Below the pieces are notes generated by a model. That model did not search any database. It had not been told where the DNA came from and was given only the letters and a program-made list of their open reading frames with translations. A DNA stretch of 36,160 nt from Actinomycetota bacterium (GTDB taxonomy: Bacteria; Actinomycetota; CADDZG01; JAHWKV01; JAOPZY01), in contig JAOPZY010000062.1 of assembly GCA_025963875.1 (NCBI GenBank), positions 1 through 36,160 of the forward strand, written 5' to 3'. Shown here in pieces: positions 10,638 to 17,949 of the stretch. A program made the translations under genes and the position numbers. Position 1 is the stretch's first letter, and each line of letters starts with the position of its first letter.

Positions 10638-11564
10638 GTGGCGGCAGTCGAGGTTGCCGGGCTTCGCAAGGTGTACCGCGGCGGCCTCCGTCGCCGGGAA
10701 CGTCGTGCCCTGGATGGCCTCGACCTCGTCGTCGCACCGGGCGAGGTCCACGGGTTCCTCGGCCCGAACGGCTCCGGCAAGACGACGACGCTGCGGATCC
10801 TCCTCGGCCTGGTCCGCCCCGACGCCGGCGAGGTCCGGCTCCTGGGCCGCCCCGTGCCGGCGGAGCTGGCTGGTGCCGTGCCCGAGATCGGCTCGGTGGT
10901 GGAGGCCCCGAGGTTTTTCCCGTCGTTCAGCGGCCGGCGCAACCTCGACCTGCTGGCCCGCGTGGCGGGGCTCGAGCCAGCCCGCGTCGACGAGGCACTC
11001 GAGATCGTGGGCCTGGCCGACCGGGCGCGGGACCGGGTCAAGGGCTACTCCCTCGGGATGCGCCAACGCCTCGGTATCGCCCAGGCCCTGATGAAGCGGC
11101 CCCGCCTGCTCCTGCTGGACGAGCCGACCAACGGGCTCGACCCGGCGGGCATCCGGGAGGTCCGCAGGCTGATGGCGCACCTCGCGAGCACCGGCGTGAC
11201 CGTGCTGCTGTCCTCCCACATGCTGTCGGAGGTCCAGCAGATCTGCACATCGGTGACCATCGTGGCCCAGGGCCGGGCCGTGCGGACCGGGACGGTGGAT
11301 GCGGTCCTCGCCGGTGACACCGCCGCCCGGGTCCGGCTGAGGGTCGCCGACCCGGCCGCCGCGACGGCGGTGCTCACCGAGGGAGGGCTCACCGTGGCGC
11401 ACCAGGATGACTGGCTGATGGTGTCGGGGGCCGTTCCCTCGGAGGTCAACCGGCTCCTGGGCGAGCGGGGGATCTGGGCCGACGAGCTTGGTCCCGACCA
11501 CGCCGACCTCGAGGACGTCTTCCTCTCGCTCACCCAGGCCTCGCAGGAGATCCCGCCGGCGTGA
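10638..11564 (+). CDS. ABC transporter ATP-binding protein (ABC-2 exporter type)
   Basis: ATPase that powers the membrane partner encoded next. The 308-residue protein has Walker A GPNGSGKTTT (residues 42-51), signature YSLGMRQRLG, Walker B LLLLDEPTNGLDP and the switch region VLLSSHMLSEV. The layout, with about 80 residues after the nucleotide-binding domain, matches the BcrA/DrrA-like exporters of drugs, lipids or peptides. The substrate cannot be read from sequence. The start is GTG 10638. An AGGA seven bases upstream could be a ribosome binding site, but it is part of TAGGAT, which looks like a -10 box, so a leaderless transcript is equally possible. The stop overlaps the permease start as GTGA, indicating coupling. 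Confidence 0.93.
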   Translation: MAAVEVAGLRKVYRGGLRRRERRALDGLDLVVAPGEVHGFLGPNGSGKTTTLRILLGLVRPDAGEVRLLGRPVPAELAGAVPEIGSVVEAPRFFPSFSGRRNLDLLARVAGLEPARVDEALEIVGLADRARDRVKGYSLGMRQRLGIAQALMKRPRLLLLDEPTNGLDPAGIREVRRLMAHLASTGVTVLLSSHMLSEVQQICTSVTIVAQGRAVRTGTVDAVLAGDTAARVRLRVADPAAATAVLTEGGLTVAHQDDWLMVSGAVPSEVNRLLGERGIWADELGPDHADLEDVFLSLTQASQEIPPA

Positions 11565-12556
11565 TACGCCTGTTCGGTGCCGAGGTGCGCCGCCTCACGG
11601 CCCGCCGCATGTTCCGCTACCTGCTGCTGGTGGGTCTTGCCGTCCTGGTCTTCCTCGGCGTCCTGCAGGCGATCCACTCCAGCCGCGACATCCCCGCAGC
11701 TCAGGCCCGGGCTCGCCGCCAGGCCCAAGCCGACGCGGCGCGCTTCTCCGTGGCGCCGCCGGAGGCGGTGGCGCGATGCAAGACTGGCCTGCCTGCCGGC
11801 GCCCCACCGGATGCCTGCACCTTCCACGGCCCCACCGCGGATGAGCTCTACCAGCAGATCTACCAGGACCAGCGCTACTCGTTCGCCCAGCACGCCCCCA
11901 ACGTCGTCGTCGGCCTCGTGGTTGCCGTCAGCCTGCTCGGTTTTGTCATCGGGACCAGCTTCATCGGTGCCGAGTGGGCGTCGGGGACGATGGCGTCGCT
12001 GCTGACCTGGGAGCCGCGGAGGATCCGCGTGCTCCTCGCCAAGCTGGCTGCCCCCATCGTGGTGCTCGTCGTCGTCGGGGCGGTGGCCGTCGCCCTCGGC
12101 CTGGCCGGCTCCTGGCTGATCGCCGCGATCCGGGGCACGACAGCCGACACCACCAGTCACGCGGTCAACCTGATGATCGCCCGCGGGGCCCGGGGCCTGC
12201 TGCTGATCGGGCTGCTCACGGGGGCCGGCTGTGCGATCGCCGGTTTCACCCGCCACACCGTGGCGGCCGTGGTCGCCACGGTGGCCTACCTGGTGATCGT
12301 CGAGAATATCCTCCGCCACCTCGAGCCCGGTTGGGAACGCTGGTTCCTGACGTCGAACGCCGCAGCGGTCCTCACCGGGAAGTTCCGGCTCTTCCTCCCG
12401 CCGACGGGCGGATTCGGCTCCGCGACCCTCCAACGCTCTTTCGTATTGCACGCGAGCCGGGGACTCATCTACCTCACGGCGCTCCTGGCGGCCCTCGTCG
12501 GCATCTGGGCGTTCACCTTCACCCAGCGGGACATCGACGAAGGCGGCGGCCGCTGA
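11561..12556 (+). CDS. ABC-2 type transporter permease
   Basis: Membrane half of the exporter with the preceding ATPase. The 331-residue protein has about six hydrophobic segments (near residues 18-40, 112-135, 160-185, 202-222, 228-248 and 300-320). A soluble loop of about 70 residues follows the first helix and holds two cysteines that could form a disulfide outside the membrane (RCKTG and DACTF). EWASGTMASLLTWEP after the second helix is typical of ABC-2 permeases (E-x-x-x-G-T). The GTG start overlaps the ATPase stop by 4 bp. A long inverted repeat begins at its stop codon and probably ends the transcript. Substrate unknown. Confidence 0.9.
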   Translation: MIRLFGAEVRRLTARRMFRYLLLVGLAVLVFLGVLQAIHSSRDIPAAQARARRQAQADAARFSVAPPEAVARCKTGLPAGAPPDACTFHGPTADELYQQIYQDQRYSFAQHAPNVVVGLVVAVSLLGFVIGTSFIGAEWASGTMASLLTWEPRRIRVLLAKLAAPIVVLVVVGAVAVALGLAGSWLIAAIRGTTADTTSHAVNLMIARGARGLLLIGLLTGAGCAIAGFTRHTVAAVVATVAYLVIVENILRHLEPGWERWFLTSNAAAVLTGKFRLFLPPTGGFGSATLQRSFVLHASRGLIYLTALLAALVGIWAFTFTQRDIDEGGGR

Positions 12557-12602
12557 AGTTCGGAAGAAAACGCGTGCATACACGCGAAAAGTTCCGATCT
12601 TC
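12555..12602. terminator. Interrupted long inverted repeat between convergent genes
   Basis: Nested arms: GAAG/CTTC, TCGGAA/TTCCGA, then CGCGTG/CACGCG around a CATA loop, separated by symmetric GAAAA and AAAAG internal loops. It starts at the permease stop codon and lies 28 bp before the stop of the converging ftsH-like gene, so a two-way terminator is the simplest reading. The apical core GCGTGCATAC resembles the loop of the element at 35916-35965. Confidence 0.6.
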
Positions 12603-12629
12603 GTGCCAGCGTACGTCCCGCGGAGGCCG

Positions 12630-14186
12630 TTAGCGCAGCGGCAATTCCCGCACGGGGGCCAGTTCGTCGTCCTCCTCGTGCTCCGGCAGCCACGGCCCCC
12701 GCTCCTCCTCGGGCAGCAGGCTCGTGAGGCCCGCCAGGCGGGCGATCTCGGCCCGCACCAGGGTCTCCCGCTCGATGAGGGCCTCGGCGACGGCGCCGAG
12801 GCGGTCCTTGTTGTCCGCCAGGATGCTCCGGCCCGCCTGCTCCGCCCGGGTGATGAGGGCCTTGGCCTCCCGCTCGGGCGTGCGGTCCTGGCCGGAGTCC
12901 CGACCTGCGTCCTGCCCGCCGTGGTCCCGGCTCTCGTCCTTCTCCTCGGACATCCCCCAGCGGTTCACCATGCGCCTGGCGAGGTCCCAGGCCTGCTCCA
13001 GGTCGTCCTCGGCCCGCGTGCTGGGCTCGCCGAAGGTGTTCTTCTCGGCTGCCCGCCCGGCCAGCAGCACCATGAGCTGGCTCATGAGCTCCCGGCGGGT
13101 CATGACCTCGCTGTCGTCGTTGGCCGACCAGTTCGACCGCCCCAGGCCCCCCATCCTGCCGATGATCGACACCCGGGCCACCGGCCGGATGCCCCGCAGC
13201 AGCAGGGACAGGATCGCGTGGCCGGCCTCGTGGTAGGCGATGAGGCGCTTCTGGTCGTCGCTGATGACGCGGTTGGATCTGGCGCCGTTGGACACGCGGT
13301 CCACCGCCTCCTCGACCTCCTCGGCGCTGATGGTTCCGCGCTGGCGGCGGGCGGCGAGGAACGACGCCTCGTTGATGATGTTGGCAAGCTCCGCCCCGGT
13401 GAGGCCCGGCGTACGGTGGGCCACCGACATCCAGTCGATCCGGCCGGCGAAGGGCCGCCGGGAGGCGTGCAGACGCAGGATGGCCAGGCGTCCGTTCACG
13501 TCGGGCTTGTCGACATGCATCCGCCGGTCGAACCGCCCGGGCCGCATCAGGGCGGGGTCGATGAGCTCCGGCCGGTTCGTGGCGCCGATGAGCACGACCC
13601 CCTCCGACATGGCGAAGCCGTCGAGCTCGACGAGGAGCTGGTTGAGGGTGTGGTCGAACTCCCGGTCGCCACCGACGTCCGCGCTGCGGCGCCGGCCGAC
13701 GGCGTCGAGCTCGTCGATGAAGACGATCGACGGCGTGTTCTTCTTGGCCTCCTCGAAGAGCTGGCGCACCCGGGCGGCCCCGATGCCAACGTAGACCTCG
13801 ACGAAGCTGGAGGCCGAGACCGAGTAGAAAGGCACCCCCGTCTCGCCGGCGAGTGCCCGGGCGAGGAGGGTCTTGCCGCTGCCGGGGGGGCCGAAGAGCA
13901 GCATGCCGCGGGGGAGCTGGGCCCCGAGCGCTTTGAAGCGGTCCGGGTTGGTGAGGTAGTCCTTGACCTCCTTGAGCTCGGCGACGACCTCGTCCAGCCC
14001 GGCGACGTCGGCGAAGGTGACCGTCGGCTGGTCGGAGGTGAGCTGGACCCTCTGGGGGGTGAACGAGGTCAACTTGTGCTTCATCTGCTGCTTGGACGTT
14101 CGCAACGCCACCAGGGAGCCGCCGATGATCACCACCGCGGCTATGAGGAACAGAGGGTTCATGAGGATACCTAGCCAGTGCGGCAC
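12630..14186 (-). CDS. ftsH: FtsH-like membrane AAA+ zinc metalloprotease, short N-terminal form
   Basis: ATP-dependent membrane protease. Residues 10-29 form one membrane helix. The AAA domain follows: Walker A GPPGSGKT (99-106), Walker B IVFIDELDAV, and second region of homology GATNRPELIDPALMRPGRFD. The peptidase domain has HEAGH at 319-323 and RAEDDLEQA, which supplies the third zinc ligand (Asp about 395). Two oddities: the usual pair of N-terminal helices with an extracytoplasmic domain between them is reduced to one helix, and the substrate-gripping pore motif is VYVG, with Tyr where Phe is usual. The length of 518 residues reflects the missing domain; a charged linker (SRDHGGQDAGRDSGQ) interrupts the C-terminal part. 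Start GTG 14186 has AAAGGAG seven bases upstream. It probably is a paralogue of the main FtsH, not its replacement. Confidence 0.92.
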   Translation of the reverse strand: MPHWLGILMNPLFLIAAVVIIGGSLVALRTSKQQMKHKLTSFTPQRVQLTSDQPTVTFADVAGLDEVVAELKEVKDYLTNPDRFKALGAQLPRGMLLFGPPGSGKTLLARALAGETGVPFYSVSASSFVEVYVGIGAARVRQLFEEAKKNTPSIVFIDELDAVGRRRSADVGGDREFDHTLNQLLVELDGFAMSEGVVLIGATNRPELIDPALMRPGRFDRRMHVDKPDVNGRLAILRLHASRRPFAGRIDWMSVAHRTPGLTGAELANIINEASFLAARRQRGTISAEEVEEAVDRVSNGARSNRVISDDQKRLIAYHEAGHAILSLLLRGIRPVARVSIIGRMGGLGRSNWSANDDSEVMTRRELMSQLMVLLAGRAAEKNTFGEPSTRAEDDLEQAWDLARRMVNRWGMSEEKDESRDHGGQDAGRDSGQDRTPEREAKALITRAEQAGRSILADNKDRLGAVAEALIERETLVRAEIARLAGLTSLLPEEERGPWLPEHEEDDELAPVRELPLR

Positions 14187-14216
14187 GCTCTTGCTCCTTT
14201 TTCCTTCTAGCTCTGA

Positions 14217-14480
14217 TTAGTGTTTGTCAGCCTTGTTCAGGCTGTCCGCCCGCTTCAGCAGGCTGGGGAGGACGGAGAAGATTTCCTTCATCGTGCGCTT
14301 GCGGGCCGGCGCCGCCATCGGGAGGCCGCCCTGCTGCTCGACGGTCTGGACCAGCGTCGTGGCGTGTTCCACCGCGGCGGCCATGGCTTTGAGGTTCCGG
14401 GCGATGACCAGGAACAGGACCATGAGGATCGTGAGGAACAGCGCCAGCAGGCCGAGGCCAAGGATGAGGATCATGTTCAT
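14217..14480 (-). CDS. Small single-pass membrane protein upstream of ftsH-like gene
   Basis: An 87-residue protein of unknown function. A long hydrophobic helix fills residues 3-27 (LILGLGLLALFLTILMVLFL), followed by an amphipathic stretch with possible coiled coil (AAAVEHATTLVQTVEQQ) and a basic tail. It ends 30 bp before the ftsH-like start on the same strand and shares the promoter at 14538-14565, so it is likely co-transcribed. Pairing with a membrane protease suggests an accessory, adaptor or substrate role, but that is only context. It is not a recognised HflC/HflK. Confidence 0.75.
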   Translation of the reverse strand: MNMILILGLGLLALFLTILMVLFLVIARNLKAMAAAVEHATTLVQTVEQQGGLPMAAPARKRTMKEIFSVLPSLLKRADSLNKADKH

Positions 14481-14537
14481 GCGTGTGTCCCGCTGACAAG
14501 ATCCGTTAAGAAGTGCTTCGGATCGTGGTGCGGGTAC

Positions 14538-14565
14538 GATATACCGCTTCCCAAAGGTCAGTCAA
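14538..14565 (-). promoter_or_regulatory. Predicted sigma-A-type promoter for small membrane protein and ftsH-like gene
   Basis: On the minus strand TTGACT (14565-14560) and TATATC (14543-14538) are separated by 16 bp, close to the housekeeping consensus. The start site would be near 14531, giving a leader of about 50 bases before ATG 14480. It is the best consensus-like promoter in the window. Confidence 0.5.
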
Positions 14566-14596
14566 AGCCGGAATGCCCGGATTTGGCAGGCCGGCC

Positions 14597-15304
14597 TCAG
14601 TGGCCAGGCGAGCCGCTGGTGGCGGTCGCGGTCACCGACGGCGACGGCCCCGCCGTGAAGTGCTGGCTCCGGAAGGTCTGGATGGCCTTGTTGATGTCGG
14701 GCAGCACGCTGGCGTAACGGGCCGCCGTGGTCTCGAAGGTCACCTCCTCGAGCTTGGCCCCGTTGAAGAGGTAGTAGTCGGCGTCCTGGAGGACCACCGG
14801 TACCCCGCTCGAGGAGTCCGTGAATGTGTAGACATAACGGACGTAGGGGACGCCGCGGATGGTGCCGAAGGTCGGCCCCTCCCTGATCGTCACATCGGGT
14901 CCGTGCTTGTTCACGATGACCTTGAGCTGGTTGACGACGGTGTCGGTCCGCACCTGGTCGGCAGGCATCTCCTGCGGGAACCGCTGCGCCTGCACCCGGA
15001 TGCCCACGCCGCTGCCCTCCGCCTGGAACCGCACCGTGGAGCTCGTGAGCGCCTGCGCCTTCGCAGTCCAGCTGGTGGGGATGGTGATCGTCCACCCGAA
15101 GACGGGATCCCCCTCGGTCACCGTCCTGTTGCCGATGAACGGCACGTGGACGACGCCGGTTGCGACCAGGACGCCGAGGACCACCACGACGGCCACGAGC
15201 GCGGCCAGGATGATCAACTTGACGTTGCGGCGCTTCGGTTCGGGCTCCGGCAGGCCGGTGGTCCCCCAGGGGGGGCCTCCGCCTTCAGTGGCCCTGATTG
15301 ACAA
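14597..15304 (-). CDS. Single-pass membrane protein with PsbP/Mog1-like extracellular domain
   Basis: A 235-residue protein if started at TTG 15304, which has AGAGG six bases upstream and overlaps the preceding lipoprotein gene by 20 bp; the ORF track's longer N-terminus is a shadow of that gene. After a short proline-rich cytoplasmic tail, KLIILAALVAVVVVLGVLVA is a membrane helix near residues 30-50. The exported domain (FGWTITIPTSWTAKAQ, then VPYVRYVYTF and DADYYLFNGAKLEEVTFET) has the look of PsbP/Mog1-type domains common in actinobacterial secreted proteins. The C-terminus is Ser/Thr/Pro-rich. Function unknown. It is last in the leftward run of genes after grdA and probably co-transcribed with the lipoprotein. 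Confidence 0.75.
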   Translation of the reverse strand: MSIRATEGGGPPWGTTGLPEPEPKRRNVKLIILAALVAVVVVLGVLVATGVVHVPFIGNRTVTEGDPVFGWTITIPTSWTAKAQALTSSTVRFQAEGSGVGIRVQAQRFPQEMPADQVRTDTVVNQLKVIVNKHGPDVTIREGPTFGTIRGVPYVRYVYTFTDSSSGVPVVLQDADYYLFNGAKLEEVTFETTAARYASVLPDINKAIQTFRSQHFTAGPSPSVTATATSGSPGH

Positions 15305-15965
15305 CCTGTGCCTCTGCGACGAGCGAGTACTTGGCGACCTTCGCTCCCTGCTCCTGGAGCAGGATGGTGAACGAGGTGGTGCCGCCGGGTGGGATCGTGC
15401 TCCCGTCGGACACGTCGTGCGCGGCCCCCACGACGTTGCCGCCCTTGTCGTAGAAGGTGGCCACCACGTTGGCGAAGGTGACGGGCGTCGAGCTCGAATT
15501 CGAAACCGTGCCCGTGACCTCGTAGTCCGATCCGAGGGGCTGGCCCGCCTTGGACGCAACCTGCACTGTCGTGTACTGCATCTGCACCGACGGGTCTGCC
15601 TTCACGGTGGCGCTGACCTTGGCGACGTCGTGCGTTCCGCCGGTGTACGGGATGGAGAAGGGTGCCTTGGCCCCGGCGGGGAGGATCTTGAGGAGGGCGA
15701 AGCCGAACTGGTCCCCGATGGCGTGACCCGCCTTGTCGGTCAGCGAGACGTCGACCTGCACGCCCTCGATCGGCGAGTTCGAGGCGTTGCGGACCTCGCC
15801 CACGACCACCGGCCCGATCGAGGTCGGGAGGGTGTTGACCGAGACCACGGAGATCCGCTTGTCTGCGTTGTGAATGTTCTTCTCAACGGCCGCCGCCCCA
15901 CTCGAGCACGAGGCCGCGACCAGCATCCCCACCAGGAGCAGGGCTACCCGGGTGCGCGCTTGCAT
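15285..15965 (-). CDS. Lipoprotein with two FxLYD-like beta-sandwich domains
   Basis: A 226-residue exported lipoprotein of unknown role. The signal peptide MQARTRVALLLVGMLVAASC ends in a lipobox with Cys20. Two related modules follow: VVGEVRNASNSPIEGVQVDV near residue 55 and VTGTVSNSSSTPVTFANVVA near residue 150. Both carry the N-x-S-x-x-x-I/V-x-x-V pattern of FxLYD domains, each with a later hydrophobic PPG-x-x-x-F-type turn (ILPAGAKAPF, IPPGGTTSF). It begins 22 bp after the grdA stop on the same strand, so it may be read through from the grd operon. Nothing in its sequence suggests a direct part in selenoenzyme chemistry. A smaller protein of similar type is at 34579-34938. Confidence 0.82.
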   Translation of the reverse strand: MQARTRVALLLVGMLVAASCSSGAAAVEKNIHNADKRISVVSVNTLPTSIGPVVVGEVRNASNSPIEGVQVDVSLTDKAGHAIGDQFGFALLKILPAGAKAPFSIPYTGGTHDVAKVSATVKADPSVQMQYTTVQVASKAGQPLGSDYEVTGTVSNSSSTPVTFANVVATFYDKGGNVVGAAHDVSDGSTIPPGGTTSFTILLQEQGAKVAKYSLVAEAQVVNQGH

Positions 15966-15987
15966 TGTCCTGTACTACCGGCCCCTT

Positions 15988-16464
15988 CTAGTTCGATGAC
16001 TCCCGGCGATCTCGCATCCCCCGCACCGCCGTGGAGATCTCTTCGGCGTCCAGCACATCGGCCATGAGGCCCACCTGGTCGTCCCAGGTGTCGGCCGGTA
16101 TCCAGGACCTGATTTCCTCTTCCAAAATATGGTAGACGTCGAGACCCAACTGGGCCTCTGCCAATGGACCTGCGTACGTCGGGTCCCCGATGATCACGGT
16201 CTCCGCCGAGATCTCTGCGCTCTCCCCATCCGGGGCTCCGAGCAGCACCAGCAGCTTGTCCTTGCCGTGCTGGTTGACCAACCGGAGGATCGCTTCCTGG
16301 GTTCCCAGGTCCATGGCTCCCGACGCCGTTCAGACGAAGCACTCGGTGGCCGTGAACACCACATCGCTGCCGGCTGCCTTGGCGCACGCTGCGATGGCGG
16401 GGCCCGCCACGCCGTCGCGTTCGCCGAGGGCGATCACGAACTTGCCGTCGAACACTGGAGACAT
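15988..16464 (-). CDS. grdA: Glycine/sarcosine/betaine reductase protein A, selenoprotein (in-frame UGA)
   Basis: GrdA is the small selenoprotein that carries the carboxymethyl group as a selenoether between protein B and protein C. The ORF track gives only the 108 residues after an internal Met. Reading upstream in the same frame gives a full 158-residue protein from ATG 16464, with TGA at codon 45 (16330-16332). The motif is [15 protein letters not shown], matching clostridial GrdA (C-x-x-Sec, Sec44 there). Downstream, [20 protein letters not shown] and [20 protein letters not shown] are family hallmarks. AAAGGGGG precedes the start, and a GTG one codon earlier is also possible. A hairpin suited to a bacterial SECIS lies 21-34 bases after the UGA. 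It follows grdC by 49 bp. The Sec position, length and operon context together exclude a pseudogene. Confidence 0.96.
16296..16309 (-). promoter_or_regulatory. Candidate SECIS hairpin for grdA
   Basis: On the minus strand, 21 to 34 bases after the UGA at 16332-16330, CCTGG-GAAC-CCAGG forms a five-pair stem with a four-base loop. Bacterial SECIS elements recognised by SelB lie just inside the coding region at about this distance from the UGA. The stem is short, so this is a candidate only; flanking pairs could extend it. Confidence 0.55.
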
Positions 16465-16513
16465 CACCCCCTTTAAGGAAATCGGTCGTCCCTGTCGCGG
16501 CTCCATCAAGGAT

Positions 16514-17941
16514 CTACGAACCCTGATTTCGCTCGAGCAGGACGCTCATACCGTCGGATGCCTGTGTCATCCTCCCCAGAAACAGGCTTCCCTTTGCAAT
16601 CATATGCACTCGGGTCGCGTCGCCGCTGGTCAGCCGGCGCACCGCGTGCGGAAGGTAGCACAGCGCCGAGGCGAGGTGGCCCTGCGTGGGAGCGAAGCCG
16701 GGCATGCCCCGCTCGGCCATGAACTGCGGGATCGCCTCCCGGCCGATGTCCCCCCGCCGCGCGGCGAGGGCGGCCAGGGTCTTGTAGTTGCGCTCGGGAA
16801 CATTGCCCGAGCCCTGGGGCTCGGTGATCTCGGGGTTGTGGAGCTCGGTGGCGTAGTCGTCGACGTCGAGCATGCTGAGGCCGAGCTCCTCGAGCGGCTG
16901 GACGCCGAGCGCCTCCATGATCAGCGGGTTGGACGAGCCCGCCTGCACCCGGTGGCGACCGACGCCGTCGAGGCGCATCACGGGCGAGGCACCGTCGTCG
17001 GTGGTCACCAGGGCGGCCGAACCGCCCACGACGTCCTCGAGGACCGGCAGGCCATGCTTCAGGTGGCCCTGGAACTTCATGCCCAGCTTGGGTAGGGATC
17101 CCCCGCCCACCACCGCGACGTTGCGGAAGACCCCCGAAGCGACCAGCGCGCCGGCGATCACGAGCGCCGGGACGGGCGCGGCGCAGAAGTTCTTCACATC
17201 GGCGCCGGATGCCTGGCCGAGCCCGGCCGCCTCGGCGATGGTCTTGCCCATGTTGCCGCCGCCGCGCTGGTAGCGGTCGCCGACGGCCTCCTCCGAGCAG
17301 GAGATGACGTAGTCGATGCTGTCGGGATCGATCCCGTGGTCGTCGATGAGGTGCAGCAGGGCGAGGGTGCCGGTGGCCTTGCAGGCGAGGTTCTCGAGCA
17401 GCACGCCGGCGGCGAGCGCGTCGTCGGAGTCGTGGGCGTGGCGGAAGCCCGCGGCCAGCCGGTCCCGCGCGACGTGCAGCGGCAGGGAGCCGTGCTCGGC
17501 GGCCACGGCCTCGGCGTCGCCCGAGGCGGCAGCCAGCCGGTCGAGGTTCAGCCTCTTGGCGAGGGGATGCCGGGCAAGACCGGCTGCGGCGAGCTCGGCC
17601 ACCTCGTAGTCGAGGGTGACGAGACCGAACTGGTCCAGGCAGGCCAGCAGGCCGAGGAACTCCTCCTCGGGCATGATCTCGCCGCCGGAGGTGAAGCGGC
17701 CGGCGGCCGGTCCCGCCCCGACCCAGGGACGCGCCGGCAGGTCGCGGGGGTGGAGGGCGCCGATGTAGGCCTGGTGGGGCAGGTAGGCGACTGCCTCGTC
17801 GAAGCTTCGCAGCGACCCGAGGAACTGTGCCAGCACCTCGGCGTTCCGGGGCAGCTCACGGCTCGGCTTCGAGCCGTGGCGGGCGAGGCCCGGCACGTGG
17901 GCCAGCACCTGGGCGGCGTGACTGACGACGGGGTTGCCCAT
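16514..17941 (-). CDS. grdC: Glycine reductase complex protein C, beta subunit (FabH/thiolase-like)
   Basis: In clostridia, protein C (GrdC with GrdD) receives the carboxymethyl-selenoether from GrdA and makes acetyl phosphate. This 475-residue protein matches GrdC along its length: [21 protein letters not shown] at the start, [20 protein letters not shown] near residue 87, [22 protein letters not shown] near 209, and [18 protein letters not shown] with the likely catalytic Cys253 in a thiolase-fold context. ATG 17941 lies 8 bp after the grdB stop, so the two are in one operon. There is no grdD (PlsX-like alpha subunit) next to it, where clostridial operons have one. Either grdD is elsewhere in the genome or this complex C works differently. 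Confidence 0.95.
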   Translation of the reverse strand: MGNPVVSHAAQVLAHVPGLARHGSKPSRELPRNAEVLAQFLGSLRSFDEAVAYLPHQAYIGALHPRDLPARPWVGAGPAAGRFTSGGEIMPEEEFLGLLACLDQFGLVTLDYEVAELAAAGLARHPLAKRLNLDRLAAASGDAEAVAAEHGSLPLHVARDRLAAGFRHAHDSDDALAAGVLLENLACKATGTLALLHLIDDHGIDPDSIDYVISCSEEAVGDRYQRGGGNMGKTIAEAAGLGQASGADVKNFCAAPVPALVIAGALVASGVFRNVAVVGGGSLPKLGMKFQGHLKHGLPVLEDVVGGSAALVTTDDGASPVMRLDGVGRHRVQAGSSNPLIMEALGVQPLEELGLSMLDVDDYATELHNPEITEPQGSGNVPERNYKTLAALAARRGDIGREAIPQFMAERGMPGFAPTQGHLASALCYLPHAVRRLTSGDATRVHMIAKGSLFLGRMTQASDGMSVLLERNQGS

Positions 17942-17949
17942 CTACGTTC

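Noticed and set aside
15988-16314. grdA as a 108-residue ORF starting at Met 16314
   Set aside because: The same frame upstream encodes the conserved GrdA N-terminus with UGA at the known Sec site.
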